64,000 nucleotides of DNA from an uncultured Lachnospiraceae bacterium (GCA_947626395.1 CANQRU010000010.1:23162-87161); one strand, 5' to 3'; positions 17,073 to 26,575 are shown, numbered from the stretch's first letter. The notes: a model not told the origin generated them from the letters alone. Program-made: numbers and translations.

Positions 17073-18043
17073 TGAGCGGCGGGAAGATGAGCAGCAGGGA
17101 GTTTGAGAAATGTCTCTGCGTGGCGATGAGGGGAAGCGTACCGGAGCGGATGAAGCTGCCTGGCGGTCAGAAATGGGAAACTGCAGAGCAAGGAAAGCAG
17201 TTTGGCAACGGACGGCGGAGAGTGCATGAGCAGGAAAAGCGGCTTTGCGATGAGCAGCGGAAAATGGCAGAACGCGGGGAACTGCTGCCCGGGGAAACTG
17301 TGTGTATGCGCCGGACTGCCACCCTGGCCAGGCAAGAGACGGAAACGTGTTTCGGCAGGCACGATGACTGTTCGGTAATGAGAGAAACTGGTTTACGCAG
17401 TTCCTTCCGAAAATTTCTGCTTCTTCAGATCCGTTTTATCGGTTTGCGGATGTGGGCGGTACAGACGGCGCTGTTTACTGCTTTGGGGAGCGTCCTGTGG
17501 GTTCTTATGGGCCGGGGATTCTGGCAGGAGGAACGTTATGTAGCACGCTTTCTCTGCGGGCTGTCTCTGGCGGCGTCAGTCAGCGCGCTGCCGTTCATCT
17601 ATCGTTCGTTCCGGTACCGGATGCATGAGACCGAGGCGTCTTCCCGGTATTCTTTCGCGGGAGTTCTGCTGGCAAAAATGCTGATGACCGCGATGGGGGA
17701 TGTCGTGCTGCTGGGAGCGGCTTTTCTGGGGGTATTTCTGCGGACGGAGCTATCGGTTGGAAGCATCCTGCTGTATCTGCTGCTGCCGTTTCTGCTGGCA
17801 AGATGGCTGAGTCTGAGCATGATGGGAAGGGTTTCCGCTGCGGCATTCCCTGCGGCGTGTATGGCGGCGGGCGCTGTGCTCCTCGTGGCGTTAGGCATAG
17901 CGGGCCGTCTGTGGGACGGGCTTTATCTGCAGACGCTTACGCCGGGCTGGCTGGCAGTATGTACAATGGTTGCGCTGCTCTGTATCCGGCAGGTAAAGAG
18001 AACAGTGCTGGACGCGGTGCATCCGGAACTGCGTATGGCGTGA
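17069..18043 (+). CDS. Membrane protein next to the ECF sigma factor (function unknown)
   Basis: 324 residues. The first 125 residues are polar, basic and low-complexity (many EQxK, RR, GE pairs). They are followed by about six membrane helices between residues 135 and 315 (for example VQTALFTALGSVLWVLMG, LAAGAVLLVALGIAG and LAVCTMVALLCI). Overlap with the sigma gene by four bases and the position before an ABC transporter suggest either an anti-sigma-like membrane regulator or an accessory exporter subunit. No zinc-binding anti-sigma motif (HxxxCxxC) is seen, so I do not call it an anti-sigma factor. Confidence 0.7.
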   Translation: MMSGGKMSSREFEKCLCVAMRGSVPERMKLPGGQKWETAEQGKQFGNGRRRVHEQEKRLCDEQRKMAERGELLPGETVCMRRTATLARQETETCFGRHDDCSVMRETGLRSSFRKFLLLQIRFIGLRMWAVQTALFTALGSVLWVLMGRGFWQEERYVARFLCGLSLAASVSALPFIYRSFRYRMHETEASSRYSFAGVLLAKMLMTAMGDVVLLGAAFLGVFLRTELSVGSILLYLLLPFLLARWLSLSMMGRVSAAAFPAACMAAGAVLLVALGIAGRLWDGLYLQTLTPGWLAVCTMVALLCIRQVKRTVLDAVHPELRMA

Positions 18044-18061
18044 TAGGAGGAAAACAAGAGA

Positions 18062-19063
18062 ATGGAACTGCAGATCGAACATATTTCAAAATCATTTAAG
18101 GATAAGCGGGCCGTGGACGGCGTGTCCATGACCCTTAGGCCCGGCGTGTGGGGACTTCTGGGCGCCAACGGCGCGGGGAAGACCACGCTGATGCGCATGA
18201 TCGCCGGGATCATGGAGCCGGACGCGGGGCAGATCCGCTACGACGGGCTGCCGATCGGTACGCTGAAGGGCAGATACCGGGAGATCTTCGGGTATCTGCC
18301 TCAGGAGTTCGGCTTCTATCCGGAATTTACGGTGAAGGATTATCTGGAATACGCGGCGGCGCTTAAGGGCCTGCCGGCCCGGGATACGAAGCGGCGGATC
18401 ATGGAGCTTCTGGAAATGCTGAGCCTTTCGGATGTGTACCGCAAGAAGATCGTCAAACTGTCCGGCGGCATGAAGCGCCGTGTGGGAATCGCCCAGGCTC
18501 TGTTAAATGAACCGGAACTGCTGATCATGGACGAGCCTACCAGCGGCCTGGATCCGGGAGAGCGGGTGCGTTTCCGCAATCTGCTGTCGGAATTCGCCAA
18601 GGATCGGATCGTGCTCATTTCCACCCATATCGTGTCGGATGTGGAGTATATCGCCACCCGCAACGCGGTGATGAAGGACGGACGGCTGATCGCGGAGGGA
18701 ACGACGGAGGAACTGGTGAAGCTGGTGGACGGAAAGGTCTGGCAGTGTGTGATCCCGGCGGAACGGCTGCCGGAATACGAGCGGCAGCTGAGGCTCGTGA
18801 ACCTGCGAAACGAAGCGGACGGCCGGGTGTCGGTCCGGTATCTGGCGGAGAATGCGGAGACTGCAGTGGCGTTGCGGATGACGGGGGCCGGAGCGGAGGC
18901 GAACGCAGGAACAGCGCCGGTTCCGGCGGCTCCGAGGCTTGAAGATCTGTATCTGTGGCTGTTTCCGCAGGATACGGCGCATGATGCGGCCGGTGAATCG
19001 CGGAAAATGGGGACGGATCAGCATTCCGAATCCGGCCAAAAGAAGGGAGGCAGAAACGCATGA
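18062..19063 (+). CDS. ABC transporter ATP-binding protein (ABC-2 type exporter 1)
   Basis: 333 residues. Walker A GANGAGKTTL, Q-loop LPQEFGFYP, signature LSGGMKRRVGIAQ, Walker B LLIMDEPTSGLDP and switch STHIVSD are intact. A C-terminal tail of about 100 residues (VDGKVWQCVIP onward, then low-complexity Gly/Ala) follows the ATPase core. Its stop overlaps the permease start by four bases, so the two work together. The substrate cannot be predicted; this class moves lipids, peptides or antibiotics outward. Confidence 0.93.
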   Translation: MELQIEHISKSFKDKRAVDGVSMTLRPGVWGLLGANGAGKTTLMRMIAGIMEPDAGQIRYDGLPIGTLKGRYREIFGYLPQEFGFYPEFTVKDYLEYAAALKGLPARDTKRRIMELLEMLSLSDVYRKKIVKLSGGMKRRVGIAQALLNEPELLIMDEPTSGLDPGERVRFRNLLSEFAKDRIVLISTHIVSDVEYIATRNAVMKDGRLIAEGTTEELVKLVDGKVWQCVIPAERLPEYERQLRLVNLRNEADGRVSVRYLAENAETAVALRMTGAGAEANAGTAPVPAAPRLEDLYLWLFPQDTAHDAAGESRKMGTDQHSESGQKKGGRNA

Positions 19064-20283
19064 GAGTATTCTATCTGGAACTAAAACGCATCTTAAAAAC
19101 CCGCCTCACCTGGATCCTTCTGCTGGCGTCCCTGGCGATGACGCTTCTGATGGCGTGGCTCCCGACGACATTTGTGGAGGTGGACGGTCTGAAGGGGCTG
19201 GCGGCTGTCCGGCGGCTCAAGGAGCTTCAGGCGGACACGGAGGGGGAGGTCACGCCGGAGAAACTTGAGGCCGCGCTTGCCGCCTATCAGCAGTGCCTGA
19301 AGGAATACGGCGCGGAAACGGTCTATGACCTTCCGGACGATGTCTATACCCGGCGGATCCTGCCGGTGACAGGCATGCTCCACGGTGTGAACGAAGTCTA
19401 TGCCGACCCGGATACCGGTATCGGCCTGGGACTTCCGAATATCGATCCGGCGGGGCTTGGCGATTATTACGCCGCCTGCCGCGCGCGGCTTATGTCCCTG
19501 ATGCGCATGGAACAGAAAGATCACCCGGCGGCCCGGGCGGAGGCCATGCGGCTTTACGAAAAGGTGGAGACGCCCTATCATTTTTATCCGGGCTTTAACA
19601 CGGACGCGCTGGATTATCAAATGCTTCTGGGATTTGTGCTGACACTTTTTGCCGCGGTCATCGCGGCGCCGGTATTTTCCTCGGACTATCAGACCGGGGC
19701 GGACGATATCCAGCGCTGCATGCGCCACGGGCGGCTGGAGCTGGGCGCGGCGAAGGCAGGGGCGGCCATTCTGGTATGCGGCGTCACATTCTCTGTCTGC
19801 ATGGTTCTGTTTATTGTGATCACGGACAGCCTGTTCGGCTGGGAGACGGTGGGGACGTCGGTCCAGATGCTGTATTCCGCCACAATGCTGGCGGATATGA
19901 CGGTTCTTGAGATCCAGTGGTTCACGGCGGGAGCCAGCCTGCTCTCGCTGCTGGCGACAGTCGCTCTGATCGTATTTCTGTCGGCCCGGATCCGGACGAC
20001 GGTGGCGGCTTTGGCCGCGGCGCTTTTTGGCTGTGTCCTGCCGGTTTTCGTCTATTTCGCGGCGCCGGAGAGTGTGGGACTGTGGCTGCGGGCGTTGATT
20101 CCATCCAGCGGCGCGGCCGGCGTACAGACCAGCATGCTGTATACGATGCTGGATTATGACTTCTTAAATGTTGTTTCCCTTGCCGTATGGCTGCCGAAAG
20201 CCATGGTGACGGCGACGGCGCTGGAGCTGCCGCTGTTTGCCGCGGCGGGAGTGTGGTCGTATGTGAAGCATACACTCCGGTAA
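19060..20283 (+). CDS. ABC-2 type transporter permease (exporter 1)
   Basis: 407 residues. It has one membrane helix at about residues 12-32, then a large outside loop (about 33-185), then a block of five or six helices to the C-terminus (LLGFVLTLFAAVIAAPVF, GAAILVCGVTFSVCMVLFIVI, LLSLLATVALIVFLSARI and others). This is the layout of ABC-2 permeases with a big first extracellular loop. It partners with the ATPase it overlaps. Substrate unknown. Confidence 0.85.
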   Translation: MRVFYLELKRILKTRLTWILLLASLAMTLLMAWLPTTFVEVDGLKGLAAVRRLKELQADTEGEVTPEKLEAALAAYQQCLKEYGAETVYDLPDDVYTRRILPVTGMLHGVNEVYADPDTGIGLGLPNIDPAGLGDYYAACRARLMSLMRMEQKDHPAARAEAMRLYEKVETPYHFYPGFNTDALDYQMLLGFVLTLFAAVIAAPVFSSDYQTGADDIQRCMRHGRLELGAAKAGAAILVCGVTFSVCMVLFIVITDSLFGWETVGTSVQMLYSATMLADMTVLEIQWFTAGASLLSLLATVALIVFLSARIRTTVAALAAALFGCVLPVFVYFAAPESVGLWLRALIPSSGAAGVQTSMLYTMLDYDFLNVVSLAVWLPKAMVTATALELPLFAAAGVWSYVKHTLR

Positions 20284-20394
20284 AATACATTTCACATTAT
20301 CTCCATAAACGATTCAGATTCACTAAAGGTTTCCGCTTTATGATGGGTCTCAGAAACAAAAGCCGTGTTCCATAAACGGCAAAAGGAGGAGACT

Positions 20395-21627
20395 ATGTCA
20401 TATTTCATGAATCGAAACGGAGAATCGGATTCTGTTGCAGTTTTGAAGAGGCCGCGGACGGCGCGTCTGTTTCTGGCGCTGCTGGCGGCCTTTTGTCTGT
20501 GCGCGGCCTGGGTCGTTCCGGCCAGAGCGGAAGGGGGACTTGCGCTTTACACGAATTATCCCGGAATGTCGGTGGAACCCGGAGACAGCCTGAGTCTGAC
20601 GGTCAATATGGACAATCTGACCGGCGCGGCGCTGGACGCGGACGTGACCATCACATCCATGCCGGACGGCTGGGACGGCTATCTGCAGGGCGGAAGCTAT
20701 CAGATCAGCCGGATCCATGTTCCGGCGGGCGAGAACAGCGCCACGATGACGCTGCATCTCACGGTTCCCGGAGAACTGGAGGAAGGAAGCTATAAGGTGA
20801 AGGTTCACGCGCAGGCCGTGGGTCTGGAAGCGTCCGACGATGTGGAATTTAATTTCCAGGCGGCGAGCCAGGAGGCGGGCCGCGGTACATTTACTTCCGA
20901 ATATCCGGAGCAGGAAGGCGCGTCCGGGACCAATTTCAGCTTCAGCGCCACGCTGATTAACAACAGCTTAAAGCCTCAGACCTATAACCTGTCCTCCAAC
21001 GCGCCGGCGGGCTGGAGCGTCAGTTTCCTGCCCTCCGGAGAGACCACGGCGGTGGCCGCTATCGATGTGGAGGCGGGAGCCAGTCAGGCGCTCACCGTAT
21101 CGGTGAAGCCTCCGGAAAGAGTGGAGTCCGGCGAGTACCGGATTTCCTGCAGCGCCGTTTCGGCGGCGGAGACATTGTCCACGGACCTCAGTGTGACGAT
21201 CACCGGTACCTATGGTCTGGAAATGTCCACGCCGGACGGCCGGTTAAGCTTTGACGCCAACGCGGGCAAGGCTTCGGACGTGACTCTTTACATCACCAAC
21301 ACAGGCAATGTGGATCTGGAAAATGTGTCCCTGAATTCCTCCGCTCCCAGCGGCTGGACGGTAACCTATAACCTGGATGATAATATCATCGAGTCCCTGC
21401 CGGCCGGCAGCACTTCAGAGGTTGTCGCCAGCGTGAAGCCGGGCAACGACGCCATTACCGGAGATTATGTGACTTCCTTCAGCGTCACCAGCGAGCAGTC
21501 TTCGGATCAGCTGGAATTCCGCGTGTCGGTAAAGACCAGCACCATGTGGGGCATCGTAGCCGTGGCCATCGTGGCGGTCGTGGCCCTGGGGCTGGAATAC
21601 GTATTCCGCAAATTCGGCAGGCGCTAG
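20395..21627 (+). CDS. Secreted/anchored NEW3-domain protein
   Basis: About 410 residues from ATG 20395 (AAAGGAGGAGACT upstream). The signal peptide is at about 20-43 (LFLALLAAFCLCAAWVVPARA). Three repeated beta-sandwich units follow, related to NEW3/alpha-galactosidase-associated domains: VEPGDSLSLTVNMDN, then FSATLINNSLKPQTYNL, then DVTLYITNTGNVDLENV, each ending with a GW(D/S/T) turn. A C-terminal membrane helix (IVAVAIVAVVALGLEYVF) and a basic tail anchor it. It sits between two ABC exporters and is probably their outside accessory protein; this is inferred from position. Confidence 0.8.
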   Translation: MSYFMNRNGESDSVAVLKRPRTARLFLALLAAFCLCAAWVVPARAEGGLALYTNYPGMSVEPGDSLSLTVNMDNLTGAALDADVTITSMPDGWDGYLQGGSYQISRIHVPAGENSATMTLHLTVPGELEEGSYKVKVHAQAVGLEASDDVEFNFQAASQEAGRGTFTSEYPEQEGASGTNFSFSATLINNSLKPQTYNLSSNAPAGWSVSFLPSGETTAVAAIDVEAGASQALTVSVKPPERVESGEYRISCSAVSAAETLSTDLSVTITGTYGLEMSTPDGRLSFDANAGKASDVTLYITNTGNVDLENVSLNSSAPSGWTVTYNLDDNIIESLPAGSTSEVVASVKPGNDAITGDYVTSFSVTSEQSSDQLEFRVSVKTSTMWGIVAVAIVAVVALGLEYVFRKFGRR

Positions 21628-21650
21628 AGTGCCGGAGAGGAGGAACTACG

Positions 21651-22850
21651 ATGGATGTGACAGAGAGGAGTCCGGGAATCGAGGCGGACACGGCCGCCAT
21701 GGCAGATGCGGTCGTGAAGGCTCCGTTCAGTCAGACAGACGCCATGGCTGATGAAACCGGAAAGACATTGTCCGGTCAGAAACCAGCCGCAGCAGGAGAA
21801 GGTGCGTCTGACCGGGCTGCGGCGTCTGACCTGACAGATGCGTCAGGCCGTCGGCCGATTATCCACACGGAAGGCCTGACCAAAAAATACGGCTCCAAGG
21901 TGGCCGTATCCGACCTGAACCTGGACATTTATCCGGGAGAAATTTTCGGTCTGCTGGGCCCCAACGGCGCTGGCAAGACCACGACGACGTTAATGCTTCT
22001 GGGGCTTTCGGAGCCTACCTCCGGGAAAGCCTGGATTGACGGAAAGGACTGCACCAGGGAGCCCATCGCGGTGAAGCGGATCGTCGGCTATCTGCCGGAC
22101 AACGTAGGCTTCTACGGCGATATGACCGGCAGGGAGAACCTGCGGTTTACCGGGCGGCTGAACGGACTGCCGGACGACCTGATCGAGAAGCGGATCGATG
22201 AACTTCTGGACAAGGTAGGCATGACGGAAGCGGCGGATCAGAAGACCGGAACCTATTCCCGCGGTATGCGCCAGAGGCTGGGCGTGGCGGATGTGCTGAT
22301 GAAGGACCCGAAGGTGGTCATCATGGACGAGCCGACCCTGGGCATCGACCCGGAGGGCATGCGGGAACTGATGGAACTGATCCGGCGTCTGGCGGCGGAC
22401 GACGGCCGGACGATCCTGATCTCCTCCCACCAGCTGTACCAGATCCAGCAGATATGCGACCGGGTGGGGCTGTTCGTGGAAGGCAGTCTGGTGGCCTGCG
22501 GCAAGATCGACGAGCTGGCCCGCAGCATGCAGCAGGAAGGCGTCAGCATTCTGGAGACGGCGGCGTTTCCGGACGACGCGGGCTTCCGGGAGCTGCTTCA
22601 GAGCCTTGGAAATGTGGAGAGCGTGGAACGGACGGGCGATTTCTATGTGGTCCGGTCCCGCTATGATGTGAAGAGAGAACTGCTGCGCAGATCTCTGGAC
22701 GCCGGATACACGCTTTCTCTGATCCGTCAGAGGGAGAACGATCTGGACGAGATCTACCGCAGATATTTTGAGGAGGCAGGTGAGGAGCATGAAGGCGGAG
22801 ACGGTAAGAGAGCAAAGCGTTTCGGAATCTTCGGCAAAGCCGGCAGATGA
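21651..22850 (+). CDS. ABC transporter ATP-binding protein (exporter 2)
   Basis: About 399 residues from ATG 21651 (GGAGGAACTACG upstream); an earlier in-frame start would lie inside the previous gene. An unusual disordered extension of about 70 residues precedes the ATPase core (TEGLTKKYGSKVAV). Walker A GPNGAGKTTT, signature YSRGMRQRLGVAD, Walker B VVIMDEPTLGIDP and switch SSHQLYQ are present. Similar to NosF/CcmA-type exporters. The permease start overlaps its last 62 bases. Confidence 0.92.
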   Translation: MDVTERSPGIEADTAAMADAVVKAPFSQTDAMADETGKTLSGQKPAAAGEGASDRAAASDLTDASGRRPIIHTEGLTKKYGSKVAVSDLNLDIYPGEIFGLLGPNGAGKTTTTLMLLGLSEPTSGKAWIDGKDCTREPIAVKRIVGYLPDNVGFYGDMTGRENLRFTGRLNGLPDDLIEKRIDELLDKVGMTEAADQKTGTYSRGMRQRLGVADVLMKDPKVVIMDEPTLGIDPEGMRELMELIRRLAADDGRTILISSHQLYQIQQICDRVGLFVEGSLVACGKIDELARSMQQEGVSILETAAFPDDAGFRELLQSLGNVESVERTGDFYVVRSRYDVKRELLRRSLDAGYTLSLIRQRENDLDEIYRRYFEEAGEEHEGGDGKRAKRFGIFGKAGR

Positions 22851-23898
22851 TATGGGGCAGGCGGGAGAAACCGTTTTTCAAGCTGGTACGTCAAAACACA
22901 GTCAGGAAAAAGCAGTGCGGAGTGGCAAAAATAGCAGACATGCCGGTAACGGCCGCGCCCGCAGCGGTCTCTACGCCCTCTACCGCAAGGAGATGGCGGA
23001 CCATCTGCACAGCGGAAGATTTCTGATCGTGCTGGCGCTGATCATTCTGACCAGCTACGCCAGCCTGTACGGCGCGGTCTCCAATCTGTCGGACGCGGTG
23101 GCCGCGGATTCCGACTATATTTTCCTGAAGCTGTTTACGTTAAGCGGAAGCACGATCCCGTCGTTTACGACATTTATCGCGCTGCTGGGGCCGTTCGTGG
23201 GTCTGACGCTGGGCTTTGACGCCATCAACAGCGAGCGGTCGGAGGGAACGCTGAACCGCCTGATCTCCCAGCCCATCTACAGGGACGCGGTGATCAACGG
23301 CAAATTCCTGGCGGGGGCTACGATCATCCTGGTCATGGTCCTGTCCATGGGGCTGTTCATCGGGGCTGTTGGGATCTTAAAGACCGGAATTCCTCCTACC
23401 GCGGAGGAAGTGGGCCGGGCGGCGGTATTTCTGCTGTTTACGGCAGTGTATATCTGCTTCTGGCTGTCGCTGTCGATCCTGTTCTCCGTGCTGTGCCGCC
23501 ACGCGGCCACATCGGCCATGTTGGGGATCGGGCTTTGGATCTTCTTCGCCCTGTTCATGAGCCTGGTGGCGTCGATTGCGGCCGGCGCGCTGTATCCGAT
23601 CAACGATACGGCCACGGTGGGCCGGGTGCTCGATAATTATGAGTGCCAGACCATGATCAACCGGCTGTCGCCTTACTATCTGTACAGCGAAGCGGTGTCC
23701 ACGATCATGGACCCGTCGGTGCGGACCACCAACCTGGTCCTGCCGCAGCAGCTGTCCGGCGCGATCACCGGCTATCTGTCCCTGGGACAGAGCGTGCTGC
23801 TGGTCTGGCCGCATCTGACCGGGCTTGCGGCGCTGACCGCCGTTATGTTCGCCGGTTCCTACATCGGCTTCATGCGCAGGGAGGTCCGGAGCCGCTGA
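22789..23898 (+). CDS. ABC-2/NosY-like transporter permease (exporter 2)
   Basis: About 369 residues from ATG 22789 (GAGGCAGGTGAGGAGC upstream). The first 65 residues are polar and low-complexity; the conserved part starts at LYALYRKEMADHLHSGRF, typical of NosY-like permeases. Six membrane helices follow, including a GFDAINSERSEGTLNRLISQP cytoplasmic loop that is a hallmark of this permease class. It works with the ATPase it overlaps and probably with the NEW3 protein upstream. Confidence 0.88.
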   Translation: MKAETVREQSVSESSAKPADDMGQAGETVFQAGTSKHSQEKAVRSGKNSRHAGNGRARSGLYALYRKEMADHLHSGRFLIVLALIILTSYASLYGAVSNLSDAVAADSDYIFLKLFTLSGSTIPSFTTFIALLGPFVGLTLGFDAINSERSEGTLNRLISQPIYRDAVINGKFLAGATIILVMVLSMGLFIGAVGILKTGIPPTAEEVGRAAVFLLFTAVYICFWLSLSILFSVLCRHAATSAMLGIGLWIFFALFMSLVASIAAGALYPINDTATVGRVLDNYECQTMINRLSPYYLYSEAVSTIMDPSVRTTNLVLPQQLSGAITGYLSLGQSVLLVWPHLTGLAALTAVMFAGSYIGFMRREVRSR

Positions 23899-23980
23899 CG
23901 TTTGGGCCGCTCTGTGAAAGTTTTGTGAAACTTGAGGCGCGGGCCTTGATTTCATGGAGAAAAAGAAGGAAAATACAGAT

Positions 23981-24655
23981 ATGCGGGTATTGATCTTGGG
24001 AAATGAAAAACATACAGCTGCATATGTGGAGGAGGCGCTGCGCCAGGTCTGGTGCGAGACGGAGATCTGCGCGGATGCGGATCAGGGATACTTTGCCTTA
24101 AAGCAGGATGATTACGACGCGGTGATCCTGGGAGAGGCGCTGGACGGAATGGACTGGTCCGCGTTTCTGGAAAAGACGCGCAGGGACGGGTGCCAGATGC
24201 CGGTGATCGTACTTTTTTCCGGAGATCCGGGCGCCCAGGCGCGGATCCGCGCGCTGGAGAACGGAGCGGATTATTGTCTGCACATGCCGGTGGACGAAGG
24301 GGAGTTCCTGGCAGTTCTGAAAGCGGTCGAAAGACGCCGGGGCAGCCTTCTTCCGGAGCGGCTTTCGGCAGGCGATCTGTATCTGGATCAGTCTACCTTC
24401 ACGCTGTCGGGCCCGGCGGGTACGATCCAGCTGGGCAGGCGCGAATTCGACGTGATGCGTCTTCTGATGGTCAACCGCGATATCGTTGTGTCCAAGGAAA
24501 TGATGCTGAACCGGATCTGGGGAGGCCGGCCGGACGCCGTGGATAATAACGTGGAGGTCTATATCTCATTTCTGAGGAAGAAGCTGGAAATGCTGAAGGT
24601 CCACGCGTCGATCGTGACCATGCGCCGTCTCGGCTATAAGCTGACGGCGGAGTGA
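23981..24655 (+). CDS. OmpR-type response regulator with degenerate receiver
   Basis: About 224 residues from ATG 23981 (AAGGA ten bases upstream; ATG 23954 is an alternative). The receiver fold is recognisable, but the phospho-acceptor Asp is replaced: DAVILGEALDGMDW has Gly where DxxLLD would have Asp (about residue 51). The acidic pair at the start is GNE, and the conserved Lys of KPF is Met (LHMPVD). The winged-helix output domain (about 125-224) is intact (LGRREFDVMRLL, VDNNVEVYISFLRKKL, RRLGYKL). No histidine kinase is adjacent. It probably binds DNA without classical phosphorylation and may control the transporter genes upstream. Confidence 0.88.
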   Translation: MRVLILGNEKHTAAYVEEALRQVWCETEICADADQGYFALKQDDYDAVILGEALDGMDWSAFLEKTRRDGCQMPVIVLFSGDPGAQARIRALENGADYCLHMPVDEGEFLAVLKAVERRRGSLLPERLSAGDLYLDQSTFTLSGPAGTIQLGRREFDVMRLLMVNRDIVVSKEMMLNRIWGGRPDAVDNNVEVYISFLRKKLEMLKVHASIVTMRRLGYKLTAE

Positions 24656-24712
24656 GCGGACGGCCGTAATAACAGCAGGACGATTTTGAAAACAGAGAAG
24701 GGTTTCAGGAAG

Positions 24713-24748
24713 GCAGCTGCGGCCGGGATTCGGCCGCGGCTGTTCTTT
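24713..24748 (+). terminator. Probable terminator after the response regulator
   Basis: GCAGCTGCGGCC pairs with GGCCGCGGCTGT (with G-U pairs) around a short loop, followed by TCTTT. Confidence 0.65.
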
Positions 24749-24759
24749 GCATATTTCTT

Positions 24760-24788
24760 TTGTCAAATACGCAAATGTGTGTTATACT
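24760..24788 (+). promoter_or_regulatory. Promoter for the lipid kinase gene
   Basis: TTGTCA (24760-24765), a 17-nt spacer and TATACT (24783-24788). Confidence 0.7.
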
Positions 24789-24859
24789 TTACACGTCGGC
24801 GGTATACGGCGCGGATCCGTTGGGAAATGCCGTGTAAGGCCGCAGTGTTGGAGGGCGTC

Positions 24860-25777
24860 ATGTACCATTTTATTATAAATCCCAATGCCAGCGGAGGGAA
24901 AGGTCTTAAGGCCTGGCGGCGGGCCGAGAAGGAACTGAAGCGCAGAGGCGTGGAATACCGGGCGTTTCTGACGGAGAAAAAGGGCGATGCCGAAAGATTC
25001 GCCGCAGAATTGACGGACGGCTGCAGGGAGCCGCTGACGATCGCCGCTGTCGGCGGGGACGGTACGGTCGGAGAAGTCGCCGGAGGGCTTGCCTTCAGCG
25101 GCCCGGTGACCATGGGGTATATCCCGGCCGGTTCCGGCAACGATCTGGCGAGAAGCTTAAAGCTTTCAAAGAGGCCCATAAAGTGCCTGCAGAAGATTCT
25201 GGATCCATCTGCCTATAAGCTGCTGGATTACGGCGTGGCATCCTACGGCGGCCAGTCGGAACACCGCCGCTTTATGGTGAGCGCGGGGATCGGCATGGAC
25301 GCGGCGGTCTGCCATAATATCGCCGCGGTTCGGGACAAGAAGAAAGGCATTTTTCTCGGCAAATGGAACTATCTGGTGTTGGGGATCCGGCAGCTGATCC
25401 TGGCGAAGCCGGTGAAGGGGTATCTGCTCCTGGACAGCATGAAGAGAGTGGAATTCAACCATATTTATTTTGTATCGTTTCATATTCATTCCTATGAAGG
25501 CGGCGGGTTTCTGTTCGCGCCCGGGGCGGATCCCGGCGACGGCAGGCTGGACGTGCGGGTGGTCCATCAGGACCATAAGCTCCGGCTGATACCGATCCTT
25601 CTGGGGGCGCTTCTTGGGAGTAAGAAGAATTATCCCGGTTCCAGGCTGTACAGCTGCCGGGAGGCGGAGATCCATCTGGAGCGCGAGATGCCGGCGCATT
25701 ATGACGGGGAGAGCTGCGGAAGACAGAAGGATCTGCACGTCCGGTGTATTTCGAGCAAGATCCGGATGATCGTGTAG
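24860..25777 (+). CDS. YegS/DagK-family lipid kinase
   Basis: About 305 residues from ATG 24860, preceded by GGAGGG; longer in-frame starts fall within the promoter and terminator region. Diacylglycerol-kinase catalytic motifs: [25 protein letters not shown] and [14 protein letters not shown]-terminal beta domain contains [16 protein letters not shown] and a YDGE loop near the end. It phosphorylates diacylglycerol or a related lipid at the membrane face, recycling lipid from envelope synthesis. Which lipid is used cannot be told. It is transcribed toward ispF, 52 bases away. Confidence 0.9.
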   Translation: MYHFIINPNASGGKGLKAWRRAEKELKRRGVEYRAFLTEKKGDAERFAAELTDGCREPLTIAAVGGDGTVGEVAGGLAFSGPVTMGYIPAGSGNDLARSLKLSKRPIKCLQKILDPSAYKLLDYGVASYGGQSEHRRFMVSAGIGMDAAVCHNIAAVRDKKKGIFLGKWNYLVLGIRQLILAKPVKGYLLLDSMKRVEFNHIYFVSFHIHSYEGGGFLFAPGADPGDGRLDVRVVHQDHKLRLIPILLGALLGSKKNYPGSRLYSCREAEIHLEREMPAHYDGESCGRQKDLHVRCISSKIRMIV

Positions 25778-25829
25778 AAGATACGGCGGCGGGAGCCGGA
25801 GAAAAACAGATAAGAGGGACAGTTGCAGT

Positions 25830-26405
25830 ATGAGGATCGGACAGGGATACGACGTACACCGCCTGGCAGAAGGGCGGGATCTGATACTTGGGGGAGTGAA
25901 GATCCCCTATGAGAAGGGACTTCTGGGGCATTCGGACGCGGATGTGCTGATCCACGCGGTCATGGACGCGCTTCTGGGCGCGGCGGCGCTCGGCGATATC
26001 GGACAGCATTTTCCGGATACGGATCCGGCCTATGAAGGGATCTCCAGCGTGGAGCTTCTGAAGCGCGTAGGCGCGCTGCTGGAAGAGCATGGTTATGTGA
26101 TCGAGAACATCGACGCCACGATCATCGCCCAGCGGCCGAAGCTTGCGGCGTGGCGGCCGCAGATGGCGGAGAATATGGCGGAGGCGCTGCATATCGGCGC
26201 GGACCGCGTCAGCGTGAAGGCGACCACCGAGGAGGGACTTGGGTTCACGGGGAGCGGCGAAGGAATTTCGGCCCAGGCCATTTGCCTGTTGACATCGGTG
26301 GAGGATTACTGTTATGATGACAGGATGAACGCGGCGCAGCCCCAGTGCGCGGGCTGTCCCGGCTGCGGGCAGAGGATGGAAGCGTATTCGGATCGGGTTA
26401 AGTGA
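25830..26405 (+). CDS. ispF: 2-C-methyl-D-erythritol 2,4-cyclodiphosphate synthase
   Basis: 191 residues. It catalyses formation of the cyclic diphosphate in the MEP isoprenoid pathway. Metal ligands are in GYDVHR (Asp8, His10) and at the His of [13 protein letters not shown]; the [16 protein letters not shown] signature is intact. Family members are about 155-160 residues. This one has a C-terminal tail of about 30 residues with clustered cysteines (CAGCPGC), which could bind metal or be disordered. It precedes cysS, an order also seen in other Firmicutes. Confidence 0.96.
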   Translation: MRIGQGYDVHRLAEGRDLILGGVKIPYEKGLLGHSDADVLIHAVMDALLGAAALGDIGQHFPDTDPAYEGISSVELLKRVGALLEEHGYVIENIDATIIAQRPKLAAWRPQMAENMAEALHIGADRVSVKATTEEGLGFTGSGEGISAQAICLLTSVEDYCYDDRMNAAQPQCAGCPGCGQRMEAYSDRVK

Positions 26406-26531
26406 GATAGATGCCGCAGATGGAACCGACGTGGCTGAGCAGCGCGGAAATGTGCCGGAGCGCAGAAGGACAGCGCTGATGGGGCAGAACAGTAATCAGA
26501 AGCCGCAGGAAGGACAGCAGGGACGCATTGT

Positions 26532-26575
26532 GCGCATGTAAGAAAGTGTCATCAGGCGCATGTAAGAAAGCGTCA
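26532..26575 (+). repeat. Two 24-bp-spaced direct repeats before cysS
   Basis: GCGCATGTAAGAAAG-Y-GTCA occurs twice (26532-26551 and 26556-26575), differing by one transition. On the minus strand each copy reads TGAC-R-C-TTTCTTA-CAT, which resembles the right half of the 35-nt hairpin elements found elsewhere in this window. Confidence 0.7.

Noticed and set aside
17069..18043. Zinc-binding anti-sigma factor
   Set aside because: Position fits, but there is no HxxxCxxC motif and the protein has about six membrane helices.
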